Numbered from the stretch's first letter, positions 1 through 6,616 are shown. The stretch: 9,539 bases of DNA from Acidimicrobiales bacterium (GCA_030044045.1 JASHWO010000185.1:1-9539); one strand, 5' to 3'. Notes: a model not told the origin generated them from the letters alone. Translations and numbers: made by a program.

Positions 1-111
1 GCGGCGGCCCGGGTGGAGACGGCGGTACAGGCGGCGTTGGCCGCCGACCCGCCGGGCCCCGAGGAGCTCACCACCGACGTGTGCTCGGGCGCGGTGGGGG
101 TGCCCGGGTGA
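1..111 (+). CDS. 2-oxoacid dehydrogenase E1 component, alpha subunit (C-terminal end only)
   Basis: Only the last 36 codons are present; the gene begins before the window. The tail has the alternating Ala/Glu-rich helix followed by a Pro-Glu-Glu-Leu-Thr-Thr-Asp-Val segment that commonly ends the alpha subunit of thiamine-diphosphate (TPP) E1 enzymes of the pyruvate, branched-chain and acetoin dehydrogenase class. The next gene is the matching beta subunit and starts inside this stop codon (GTGA overlap). That is the usual alpha-beta order of a heterotetrameric E1 in which the two chains share the TPP site. The assignment rests more on the neighbour than on this short tail. The exact substrate class (pyruvate, branched-chain 2-oxoacid, acetoin) cannot be told. 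Confidence 0.75.
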   Translation, partial: AAARVETAVQAALAADPPGPEELTTDVCSGAVGVPG

Positions 112-1115
112 CCGCCGCCGGAGGGCCGCCGCCGCCGGACCACCCGGTGCACACGCTGTCGGAGGCGGTGTGCCAGGCCATCGACCTGGCCATGGCCGCC
201 GACCCGTCGGTGATCGCCCTGGGCGAGGACATCGAGGATCCGATCGGCGGGGTGATGAAGGGGACCAAGGGCCTCTCCACCACGTACGGCCGGGAGCGGG
301 TGCGGAACACCCCCATCTCCGAGCAGGCCATCGTGGGGGCGGCCATCGGCGCCTCGCTGGGCGGGCTGCGCCCGGTGGCCGAGATCATGCTCATGGACTT
401 CTTCGCCGTGGCCATGGACCAGGTGGCCAACCACGCGGCCAAGCTCCGCTACATGTCGGGGGGGCGGACCAACGTCCCCCTCACCATCCGCACCTCGGTG
501 GGGGGCGGCCGCCAGTTCGGGGCCCAGCACTCCCAGTCGTTGGAGGCCTGGCTGGCCCACGTCCCCGGGCTCAAGGTGGTGGTGCCGAGCACGCCGGCCG
601 ACGCCAAGGGCCTGCTTACCTCCTGCATCTTCGACGACGATCCTTGCGTGCACATGGAGGTGATGTCCCTCCTCTTCACCCGGGGGCCGGTCCCGGCCGG
701 GCGGCACGAGATCCCGCTCGGGGTGGCCGACGTCAAGCGACCCGGCACCGACGTGACGGTGGTGGCCTGGGGCTGGCAGGTGCCCGAGGCGCTGGCCGCG
801 GCCGAGGCGCTGGCCGGCGAGGGCACCGAGGCGGAGGTGGTCGACCTGCGCTCCCTGGTGCCGTTCGACCGCCAGGCCGTGCTGTCCAGCGTGGCCCGCA
901 CCCGCCGCCTGCTGGTGGTGCACGCCGCCACCCGGTTCGCCGGGCTCGGTGCCGAGATCGCCGCCACGGTGGCCGAGGAGCTCTGGGGCGAGCTGGCGGC
1001 GCCGCCGGCCCGGCTGGGCGCGGCCTACACGCCGGTGCCCTACGCCAGTGAGCTGGAGGCCCTGCACTACCCCGACCGGCATCGGATCGCCCAGGCCGTC
1101 CGGTCGATGGCGTGA
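108..1115 (+). CDS. 2-oxoacid dehydrogenase E1 component, beta subunit (transketolase-like)
   Basis: 335 aa, the normal length for this family. With the alpha subunit it decarboxylates a 2-oxoacid on TPP and passes the acyl group to a lipoyl arm. The N-terminal pyrimidine-binding domain shows Gly-Glu-Asp (39-41) and Pro-Ile-Ser-Glu-Gln-Ala (69-74). Glu72 is the expected glutamate activating the TPP aminopyrimidine. The conserved phenylalanine/Met-Asp-Gln-x-x-Asn-x-Ala-Ala-Lys stretch lies at about 97-112 and the conserved His at 141 in Gln-His-Ser-Gln-Ser. The C-terminal transketolase-C domain runs from about 205 to 330 and includes Val-Asp-Leu-Arg-Ser-Leu-Val-Pro. The GTG at 108 is chosen because it overlaps the alpha-subunit stop and fits the family N-terminus. 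An in-frame GTG at 81 would add nine low-complexity residues inside the alpha gene. Acetoin/pyruvate E1 (AcoB/PdhB-like) and branched-chain E1 (BkdB-like) are not separable by eye. Confidence 0.93.
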   Translation: MTAAGGPPPPDHPVHTLSEAVCQAIDLAMAADPSVIALGEDIEDPIGGVMKGTKGLSTTYGRERVRNTPISEQAIVGAAIGASLGGLRPVAEIMLMDFFAVAMDQVANHAAKLRYMSGGRTNVPLTIRTSVGGGRQFGAQHSQSLEAWLAHVPGLKVVVPSTPADAKGLLTSCIFDDDPCVHMEVMSLLFTRGPVPAGRHEIPLGVADVKRPGTDVTVVAWGWQVPEALAAAEALAGEGTEAEVVDLRSLVPFDRQAVLSSVARTRRLLVVHAATRFAGLGAEIAATVAEELWGELAAPPARLGAAYTPVPYASELEALHYPDRHRIAQAVRSMA

Positions 1116-1117
1116 GG
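1114..1117 (+). promoter_or_regulatory. Ribosome binding site for the lipoyl-domain gene
   Basis: GAGG overlaps the E1-beta stop codon and lies 5 nt before the ATG at 1123. This supports 1123 as the real start of the lipoyl gene, although that frame runs into the ligase frame without encoding a lipoyl domain. It is therefore evidence for the proposed frameshift just downstream. Confidence 0.5.
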
Positions 1118-1122
1118 CGGCG

Positions 1123-1376
1123 ATGACCGGCGTGCGCCGCACCCTCATCAAGATCCCCAGGCCAGCGTGGCCGTCACCGAGGGGACCATCGTGCGCTGGC
1201 TGGTCGCCGACGGCGAGCAGGTGGCCGAGGGCCAGCCGCTCTACCTGCTGGAGACCGACAAGGTGGAGATGGAGGTGGAGGCGCCGGTCCCGGGCACCTT
1301 CCACCCGTTGGGCGAGGCCGGCCAGACCTACCTGGTGGGCGCCGACGTGGCCTACATCGACGGCCCGGCTGGCTGA
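1123..1376 (+). CDS. Free-standing lipoyl-domain (biotinyl/lipoyl attachment) protein, with apparent one-base deletion
   Basis: A single lipoyl domain of about 84 aa that would carry the acyl group from the neighbouring E1. The lipoylated lysine sits in Glu-Thr-Asp-Lys-Val-Glu-Met (lysine codon 1260-1262). It is preceded by the typical Thr-Glu-Gly-Thr-Ile-Val-x-Trp-Leu-Val-x-Asp-Gly strand pair and followed by Glu-Ala-Pro. The conserved domain reads in the frame that opens at the GTG at 1167, but that start would cut off the first beta strand. The ATG at 1123 has a ribosome site and encodes a fitting first strand (Thr-Leu-Ile-Lys-Ile-Pro) in another frame. Adding one C to the CCCC run at 1155-1158 joins both into one complete domain. 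No E2 catalytic or E3-binding domain follows; the stop at 1374-1376 is one base before the ligase start. This could be a sequencing error, a real mutation, or a short protein starting at 1167. Confidence 0.75.
1155..1158 (+). other. Putative frameshift site (homopolymer C run)
   Basis: Run of four C residues where the lipoyl-gene reading frame must change. Upstream codons are in the frame of the ATG at 1123, and downstream lipoyl-domain codons (from 1161) are in the next frame. Insertion of one C restores Ile-Pro-Gln-Ala-Ser-Val-Ala-Val-Thr-Glu-Gly, a normal lipoyl-domain N-terminus. Short C runs in GC-rich DNA are prone to both sequencing and replication slippage. Confidence 0.6.
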
Positions 1377-1377
1377 G

Positions 1378-2877
1378 ATGGCCGCCCAGCTCGGGTCCCA
1401 TCCCCGCGGCGTGGCCGCGGTGGCCGCCGCCGCCGGCGACCGGGTGGCGGTGGTGGACGGCGACCGGGCCCTCACCTTCGCCGAGCTCGACGCCCGGGCC
1501 AACGGGCTGGCCCAACACCTGGCCGAGGCCGGCGTCGGCCCCGGGGATCCGGTGGGGATGCAGCTGCACAACCGGGCCGAGTGGTTCGTGGGCTCCCACG
1601 CCGTGGCCCGGCTCGGAGCCATGGTCGTGCCCCTGTCGCACCGGCTGACCCCGAGCGAGGCCGGCTACATCGTGGCCGACTCGGGCATGGTGGCCTGCCT
1701 GGCGGAGGGCCCGGCCCGGTTCGCCGCCGAGGGCGTGCACCTGGTCGACGTGGAGGCACCCGGGTTCGCCCTGCCGGCCGCCGAGCCGCCCCGCACCGAC
1801 TACCTCGGTGCCCCGCCGACCTCGATGGGCTACACCTCGGGCACCACCGGCCGCCCGAAGGCCGTCCAGCGACCGGCCCCGGTGCCCTCGCCGGTGGCCG
1901 TCACCTCGCCCATCGCCGCCTTCTGGGGGTACGGCCCGGACACGGTGCAGCTGGTCTGCGGCCCGCTGTACCACACGGCGCCGAGCGCCTACGCCGAGTA
2001 CGCGCTGTGGGAGGGCGGGCAGGCCGTCCTCCAGGAGGGGTTCGACGGCGACCGCGGCCTCTCCCTGGTCGAGCGCCACCGGGTGACCCACACCCAGATG
2101 GTCCCGGCCCACTTCGTGCGCATCCTCGACGTGGACTGGGCCCGCTACGACCGCTCCAGCGTCCGGCTGGTGCTGCACGCCGCCGCCGCCTGCCCGGTGC
2201 CGCTCAAGTGGCGCATCCTCGAGGTGTTCCCCCGGGGCACGGTGTGGGAGCTGTACGGCGCCACCGAGGCCATGGCCACGGTGATCTCGCCCGGGGAGTG
2301 GATGCTGAAGCCGGGCAGCGTGGGCCGGCCCTTCCCCTGGCTCACCATCCGCATCCTCGACCAGGAGGACCGGCCGCTCCCACCTGGGGAGGTGGGCACC
2401 ATCTACATCAGCCCGTTCCCCGGGGCCACCGTGGCCTACCACGGCGACCCGGAGAAGACGGCGGCCGCCCACCGCGACGGGTACTTCACCGCCGGCGACC
2501 TGGGCCACCTCGACGAGCACGGCTACCTCTACATCGCCGACCGGCGGACCGACCTGATCGTGACCGGCGGGGTCAACGTCTACCCGGCGGAGGTGGAGAA
2601 CGCCCTGGCCGCCGACCCCGACGTGGCCGACTCGGCGGTGATCGGGCTGCCCGACGAGCGCATGGGCCAGCGGGTGCACGCCATCGTGGAGTTGCGCCGG
2701 GGGGTGGCGGCCGACCCGGAGGGCCTGCTGGCCCGGCTGGCCGACCGGCTGGCCGACTTCAAGCGGCCCCGCACCGTCGAACTGGTGGACACGTTGCCCC
2801 GGGAGCCGGACGGCAAGATCCGCAAGCGCCAGCTCCGCCAGGAGCGGGGCGGTGGGCATGAAGGGCAGGGAGGGTAG
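1378..2877 (+). CDS. Acyl-CoA ligase / AMP-dependent synthetase (class I adenylate-forming, FadD-like)
   Basis: 499 aa, a normal single-enzyme length. It activates a carboxylic acid with ATP to the acyl-adenylate and then the CoA thioester. Visible family motifs are the phosphate loop Thr-Ser-Gly-Thr-Thr-Gly-Arg-Pro-Lys (153-161), Tyr-Gly-Ala-Thr-Glu (293-297), Tyr-Phe-Thr-Ala-Gly-Asp (369-374, Asp374 expected to hold the ribose), the hinge/A8 region Ala-Asp-Arg-Arg-Thr-Asp-Leu-Ile-Val-Thr-Gly-Gly (387-398), and Lys480 in Pro-Asp-Gly-Lys-Ile-Arg-Lys, the usual adenylation lysine. All essential elements look intact. The ATG at 1378 starts one base after the lipoyl stop, so translation is probably coupled. 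The local pattern recalls FadD4- and BaiB-like CoA ligases, but the acid substrate cannot be read from the sequence. A longer open frame extends upstream to 949; it overlaps E1 beta and the lipoyl gene and is not credible as coding there. Confidence 0.93.
   Translation: MAAQLGSHPRGVAAVAAAAGDRVAVVDGDRALTFAELDARANGLAQHLAEAGVGPGDPVGMQLHNRAEWFVGSHAVARLGAMVVPLSHRLTPSEAGYIVADSGMVACLAEGPARFAAEGVHLVDVEAPGFALPAAEPPRTDYLGAPPTSMGYTSGTTGRPKAVQRPAPVPSPVAVTSPIAAFWGYGPDTVQLVCGPLYHTAPSAYAEYALWEGGQAVLQEGFDGDRGLSLVERHRVTHTQMVPAHFVRILDVDWARYDRSSVRLVLHAAAACPVPLKWRILEVFPRGTVWELYGATEAMATVISPGEWMLKPGSVGRPFPWLTIRILDQEDRPLPPGEVGTIYISPFPGATVAYHGDPEKTAAAHRDGYFTAGDLGHLDEHGYLYIADRRTDLIVTGGVNVYPAEVENALAADPDVADSAVIGLPDERMGQRVHAIVELRRGVAADPEGLLARLADRLADFKRPRTVELVDTLPREPDGKIRKRQLRQERGGGHEGQGG
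2868..2874 (+). promoter_or_regulatory. Ribosome binding site for the crotonase-fold gene
   Basis: GGGAGGG, 7 nt before the GTG at 2882, overlapping the end of the ligase gene. It favours 2882 as start. A competing AGGAG at 2840-2844 lies 7 nt before an in-frame GTG at 2852, so the start is not fully settled. Confidence 0.5.
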
Positions 2878-2881
2878 GACG

Positions 2882-3781
2882 GTGGACCGTACGGAGCTGG
2901 CGACGATCATCTACGAGAAGGACGGCCCGATCGCCCGGATCGTGCTGAACATGCCGGACAAGGCCAACATCCAGTCGGCCCAGCAGGTGTGGGACTTCGA
3001 GGAGGCCCTGCGCTGGGCCGACCGGGACGAGGAGGTCAAGGTCCTGGTGGTGAAGGCCAACGGCAACGGGTTCTGCGCCGGCCACGCCATCGTGGAGCCC
3101 GAGGAGATGCCCGAGGTCTACCCGACCCAGGGGCCGACCCCTGAGCGGACCTGGAAGGAGCACAACTACGGCCTCTTCCTCTGGCCGCCGCTCCACCTGT
3201 GGGAGTTCCCGAAGGCCACCATCGCCCAGGTGCACGGCTACTGCCTGGGCGGGGGCACCGTCTACGGCTACCTGACCGACCTGACCATCGTCAGCGACGA
3301 CGCCTACTTCCAGATGCCGCTGCCCCAGGGGTTCGGCCTGCCCGGCGCCCAGACCCTGATCGAGCCCTGGGCCCTGATGAACTGGAAGCGGGCCTACGAG
3401 TACCTCTACCTGGCGCCCACCCTCACCGCCGAGCAGGCCCGGGAGTGGGGGTTGGTCAACCGGGTGGTGCCCCGGGCCGAGCTGGAGGCCACGGTGGAGG
3501 AGGCGGCCCGCACCATCGCCCAGATGCCCCTCACCACCATCCTGACGGTGAAGGCCGGGGTGAAGCGGGCTTGGGAGATGATGGGCATGCGGGTCCACCT
3601 GCAGAACACGGCCGACTTCACCTCGATCGCCTGTGCCGCCAGCGACGTGCGGGAGTTCATGGCCAGCCGTAGCGGGCTCCGGCCCCGCCAGATGGCGGCC
3701 AAGCAGTCCGACGAGGCCCGCGAGGCCGCCGGCGAGACCGGCGCCGTCACCGGGAAGGAGGACCCGGGGCACCTGCCATAG
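2882..3781 (+). CDS. Crotonase-fold protein (enoyl-CoA hydratase/isomerase family), atypical active site
   Basis: 299 aa from the GTG at 2882. This start gives a family-like N-terminus (Ile-Ile-Tyr-Glu-Lys-Asp-Gly, residues 9-15). In-frame GTG 2852 or ATG 2858 would add 8-10 residues overlapping the ligase gene. The crotonase fold is clear: Gly-x-Gly-Phe-Cys-Ala-Gly-His (61-68) forms the first oxyanion-hole segment, Val-His-Gly-Tyr-Cys-Leu-Gly-Gly-Gly (117-125) the second, and Leu-Thr-Ala-Glu-Gln-Ala-x-x-Trp-Gly-Leu-Val-Asn (181-193) is the typical late motif. By my hand alignment, the positions of the two catalytic glutamates of rat enoyl-CoA hydratase (Glu144, Glu164) are Val127 and Leu147 here, so simple hydration of an enoyl-CoA is doubtful. 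There is an extended Met/Arg-rich C-terminus from about 230. It probably acts on a CoA thioester made by the ligase next door; the reaction is unknown. Confidence 0.88.
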   Translation: MDRTELATIIYEKDGPIARIVLNMPDKANIQSAQQVWDFEEALRWADRDEEVKVLVVKANGNGFCAGHAIVEPEEMPEVYPTQGPTPERTWKEHNYGLFLWPPLHLWEFPKATIAQVHGYCLGGGTVYGYLTDLTIVSDDAYFQMPLPQGFGLPGAQTLIEPWALMNWKRAYEYLYLAPTLTAEQAREWGLVNRVVPRAELEATVEEAARTIAQMPLTTILTVKAGVKRAWEMMGMRVHLQNTADFTSIACAASDVREFMASRSGLRPRQMAAKQSDEAREAAGETGAVTGKEDPGHLP

Positions 3782-3789
3782 TTGGGGCC

Positions 3790-4524
3790 ATGGGGGCGGT
3801 GATCGAGGCCAGGGGCCTGCGCAAGCGCTACCGGGGCGACCTGGCGGTCGACGGCGTCGACCTGGTGGTCGGGCCCGGCGAGCGGGTGGCCCTGCTCGGC
3901 CCGAACGGCGCCGGCAAGACCACGACCCTCTTCATGCTGCTGGGCGTGGTGACGCCGGACGAGGGCACCGTCGACCTGGTGGGCTGCCGGCTGCCCCGGC
4001 AGCGCGTCCGGGCGCTGGCCCAGGTGGGTTTCGCCGCCGGGTACCTGCCGCTGGCCGAGCGGATGCGGGTGTGCGAGTTCCTGCGCATGTACGCCGACCT
4101 GTACGGCACGCCCCGGCCGGCCCGGGCCATCGCCGAGGCCCTGGACCGCTTCGGCATCGCCCATCTGTCCGGCACCCTCAGCACCGAGCTGTCCTCCGGC
4201 CAGCGCACCCTGGTGGGCATCGTGAAGGCCACCCTGCACCGGCCGCGCCTGCTGGTGCTGGACGAGCCCACCGCCTCCCTCGACCCCGAGGTGGGCGCCC
4301 GGGTCCGCCAGGGGTTGCTCGACCTGGCCGAGGCCGAGGGCACCACCCTGCTCATCACCAGCCACGACATGGGCGAGGTGGTCCGCCTGAGCGACCGGGT
4401 GGTCTTCCTCTCCCACGGCCGGGTAGTGGCCGACGGGCACCCGGAGGAGGTGACGGCCGCCTTCGGCCACCAGGACCTGGAGGACGTCTTCCTCCACCTG
4501 GCCTCGCGGCAGCGCCCGGCATGA
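3790..4524 (+). CDS. ABC transporter ATP-binding protein (ABC-2 exporter type, DrrA/CcmA-like)
   Basis: 244 aa, a single nucleotide-binding domain that powers the membrane partner encoded next. Walker A Gly-Pro-Asn-Gly-Ala-Gly-Lys-Thr-Thr is at 37-45, the ABC signature Leu-Ser-Ser-Gly-Gln at 134-138, Walker B Leu-Leu-Val-Leu-Asp-Glu-Pro at 154-160 and the H-loop Thr-Ser-His-Asp with His192. The C-terminal Asp-Leu-Glu-Asp-Val-Phe-Leu segment is typical of drug/antibiotic-type exporters with short ATPase subunits. The Q-loop position appears to hold Gly84 (Phe-Ala-Ala-Gly-Tyr-Leu-Pro-Leu) instead of glutamine. The ATG at 3790 follows the crotonase stop by 8 nt. The ATP hydrolysis residues are otherwise complete. 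The cargo is unknown. Confidence 0.93.
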   Translation: MGAVIEARGLRKRYRGDLAVDGVDLVVGPGERVALLGPNGAGKTTTLFMLLGVVTPDEGTVDLVGCRLPRQRVRALAQVGFAAGYLPLAERMRVCEFLRMYADLYGTPRPARAIAEALDRFGIAHLSGTLSTELSSGQRTLVGIVKATLHRPRLLVLDEPTASLDPEVGARVRQGLLDLAEAEGTTLLITSHDMGEVVRLSDRVVFLSHGRVVADGHPEEVTAAFGHQDLEDVFLHLASRQRPA

Positions 4525-5336
4525 GCGCCGGGGCTGGTGCCGGGTCGGTGTCCTGGCGGCGGGTGCGGGCCATCGCCCGCCGGCACTACTACGCGCTGCG
4601 ACGCAGTCCCCACCGGCTGTTCGACGTCACCCTGTGGCCGCTGGTGGACGTCCTCCTCTTCGGCTCGTTGGGGGTCTTCGTCTCCCACCGTCCCGGCAAC
4701 GGCTCCGTGGCCTTCGCCTACCTGCTGTCGGGGATCGTGCTCTGGCACGTCGTGTACCAGTCCCAGATCGCCCTGTCGACCGGCATGCTGGAGGAGGTCT
4801 GGTCCCGGAACCTGCTGAACCTCATGGTCACCCCCATGTCCGAGCTGGAGTACATCCTGGGGGTCAACCTGTTCGGCCTGGTGAAGCTGGTGATGGGGGT
4901 GGGGGTGGCCGCGCTCACCGCCTTCGGCTTCTACGCCTTCGACGTCACGTCGCTCGGTTGGGGCGTCCTGCCGGTGGTGGCGGTCCTGCTGGCCGTGGGC
5001 TGGGTGATCGCCCTCTTCGTGATCGGCATCGTGCTGCGCTTCGGCTCGGGGGCCGAGGCCCTGGCTTGGGGGATCCTCTTCATCATCATGCCGCTGTCGG
5101 GCATCTTCTACCCGGTGAAGGCCCTGCCGGCGGTGCTGCAGCCGGTGGCCCTGGTGCTGCCCACCACCCACGCCTTCGCCGCCGGGCGGGCGCTCCTCGA
5201 CCACCACGGCTTGCCTTGGGGACAGTTGGGCGTCGCCGCCGGGTGCACCCTGGGGCTGCTGGTGGTGGCCATCGCCTACACCGCGGCCATGCTCTCGCTC
5301 TTCCGCAAGCGGGGCTACATCACCCGGTACTCGTAG
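4521..5336 (+). CDS. ABC-2 type transporter permease
   Basis: 271 aa integral membrane protein and partner of the preceding ATPase; ATGA overlap (4521-4524) implies coupled translation and equal amounts. An amphipathic Arg-rich N-terminus (12-32) precedes about six hydrophobic segments, near 36-55, 64-83, 112-136, 147-172, 180-198 and 236-262. The loop Glu-Glu-Val-Trp-Ser-Arg-Asn-Leu (91-98) followed by Met-Val-Thr-Pro sits where ABC-2 permeases have their coupling region (the usual pattern is an Arg/Leu-rich turn followed by Thr-Pro). The Gly-Ile-Phe-Tyr-Pro-Val-x-x-Leu-Pro stretch (194-203) before the last helices is also characteristic. No extracellular binding domain is visible, consistent with an exporter. 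The substrate (lipid, polyketide, drug or other) cannot be deduced. Confidence 0.9.
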   Translation: MSAGAGAGSVSWRRVRAIARRHYYALRRSPHRLFDVTLWPLVDVLLFGSLGVFVSHRPGNGSVAFAYLLSGIVLWHVVYQSQIALSTGMLEEVWSRNLLNLMVTPMSELEYILGVNLFGLVKLVMGVGVAALTAFGFYAFDVTSLGWGVLPVVAVLLAVGWVIALFVIGIVLRFGSGAEALAWGILFIIMPLSGIFYPVKALPAVLQPVALVLPTTHAFAAGRALLDHHGLPWGQLGVAAGCTLGLLVVAIAYTAAMLSLFRKRGYITRYS

Positions 5337-5343
5337 GGTCGGC

Positions 5344-6501
5344 TCAGCGGGGCAGGCCCAGGCCGTGCTCGGCCACGATGTTCCGGTTGATCTCGGTGGT
5401 CCCGCCGGCGATCGAGGTCTGGGGGGAGGAGGCCAGCAGCTTGGCCCACGGGCCGGACAGGGCCCGGAGCCCGAGCAGGTCCACCGCCAGCTGGGCCAGC
5501 TGCTGGTCGGTGCGGGACCAGAGCAGCTTGACCAGGCTCCCCGTGCTGGGGGAGGGCTGGCGGCCGCTGGCCACGGCGTGCAGCTCCCGGGTGGTGGTCC
5601 AGCGCATGCAGGCGATCTGGGCGTAGACTCGGGCCAGCCGGTCCCGGAAGACCGGGTCGGCCAGGGCCGGGTGCCCGGCGGCGTCGGCCAGCAGCTCGTC
5701 GAACCGCTCGCTCAGGGACAGGTGCATGCGGGCCACGCCGGCCCGCTCGTGGCTGAGGGTGGTCATGGCCACCCGCCAGCCCCCGTGCAGCGGCCCCAGG
5801 AGGGCGCTGCGGGGGACCCGCACGTCCTCGAAGAACAGTTCGGAGAAGGTGAGGTCGCCGGCCATGGTGCGCAACGGCCGGACCTCGATCCCCGGCGAAC
5901 GCATGTCCACCAGCAGGCAGCTGATGCCTTTGTGCTTCGGCGCGTCGGGGTCGGTGCGCACGTAGAGCTGGCACCAGTCGGCGTGGCGTCCCAGGCTGTT
6001 CCAGGTCTTCTGGCCGTTGACCACGAAGTGGTCGCCGTCCTCCACCGCCCGGGTGCGCAGCGAGGCCAGGTCGGACCCGGCGTCGGGCTCGGACATGCCC
6101 TGGCACCAGATCTCGTCGCCCCGCAACATGGGCCGGAGATGCTGCTCGCGCTGCTCCTCGGTCCCCACGGCCATGATGGCCGGGGCGATGTTCGACACGC
6201 CGATCACGTTGACCGGCCCCGGCGCCCCGGCCCGGGCCATCTCCTCGTGCCAGGCGAGCTGCTCGGCCACCCCGGCGTCGCGGCCGCCGTAGCGGGCGGG
6301 CCAGCTCACCGCCGCCCAGCCGGCGTCGGCCAGGCGGCCGTTCCAGTCGCGGAGCACGACCCAGGCGCCGTCGCCTTCCCCGTCGGCCCCGCCCCGGCCG
6401 GCCGCCACCACCTCGGGGGTCAGGTTGTCGGCCAGCCAGGTGGCGAGCTCCCGGCGGAAGGTCGCCGCGGCGGCCGGCGTGCGGTCGGTTGCCGTGTCCA
6501 T
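5344..6501 (-). CDS. Acyl-CoA dehydrogenase (FadE-like)
   Basis: 385 aa flavoprotein that removes hydrogens from the alpha-beta carbons of an acyl-CoA, passing electrons to ETF. The helical N-terminal domain covers about 12-130. The middle beta domain holds Gly-Met-Ser-Glu-Pro-Asp-Ala-Gly-Ser-Asp (135-144) and Val-Asn-Gly-Gln-Lys-Thr-Trp-Asn-Ser (161-169), both FAD-contacting signatures. The C-terminal helical domain ends in Ser-Ile-Ala-Gly-Gly-Thr-Thr-Glu-Ile-Asn-Arg-Asn-Ile (363-375), the standard FAD/dimer motif. The ATG at 6501 has GAGGGA 8 nt upstream. The open frame continues to 7059 without family similarity and overlaps the HNH gene, so it is not used. The gene converges on the ABC permease with a 7-nt gap and no obvious terminator between them. 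The closing Gly-Leu-Gly-Leu-Pro-Arg is common in actinobacterial FadE proteins. Chain-length preference is not visible. Confidence 0.93.
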   Translation of the reverse strand: MDTATDRTPAAAATFRRELATWLADNLTPEVVAAGRGGADGEGDGAWVVLRDWNGRLADAGWAAVSWPARYGGRDAGVAEQLAWHEEMARAGAPGPVNVIGVSNIAPAIMAVGTEEQREQHLRPMLRGDEIWCQGMSEPDAGSDLASLRTRAVEDGDHFVVNGQKTWNSLGRHADWCQLYVRTDPDAPKHKGISCLLVDMRSPGIEVRPLRTMAGDLTFSELFFEDVRVPRSALLGPLHGGWRVAMTTLSHERAGVARMHLSLSERFDELLADAAGHPALADPVFRDRLARVYAQIACMRWTTTRELHAVASGRQPSPSTGSLVKLLWSRTDQQLAQLAVDLLGLRALSGPWAKLLASSPQTSIAGGTTEINRNIVAEHGLGLPR

Positions 6502-6509
6502 GCGCGTGG

Positions 6510-6515
6510 TCCCTC
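6510..6515 (-). promoter_or_regulatory. Ribosome binding site for the acyl-CoA dehydrogenase
   Basis: GAGGGA on the minus strand, 8 nt before the ATG at 6501. It fixes the start within a frame that stays open far upstream. Confidence 0.6.
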
Positions 6516-6610
6516 GGGTGGTCGGTGGCGCGGGCGGGCAGGGCGGGCGGCCGCTCGGTTCCCGGGTGGGGGCGCCGCGCCCCGCGCCAGGGGTGTCGGT
6601 GGGCTCCGCC

Positions 6611-6616
6611 AGGATA
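6611..6616 (-). promoter_or_regulatory. Weak candidate -10 box for the acyl-CoA dehydrogenase
   Basis: TATCCT on the minus strand within the 152-nt gap between the HNH-gene stop and the acyl-CoA dehydrogenase start. A TTGGGT lies upstream, but at only 14 nt it is too close for a good -35. The rest of the gap is G/C-rich with no clear operator or terminator. This is a suggestion based on AT content and position only. Confidence 0.22.

Noticed and set aside
1174..2910. Long minus-strand open frame opposite the ligase (578 aa)
   Set aside because: Low-complexity His/Gly/Arg/Val-rich translation typical of antisense frames in very GC-rich DNA; the + strand ligase has all family motifs.
2759..3772. 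Minus-strand open frame opposite the crotonase gene
   Set aside because: No recognisable domain and composition typical of a shadow frame; the crotonase on the + strand is well supported.
3828..5207. Minus-strand open frame opposite the ABC transporter genes
   Set aside because: His/Gln/Arg-rich shadow translation with no family pattern; both ABC genes are clear.
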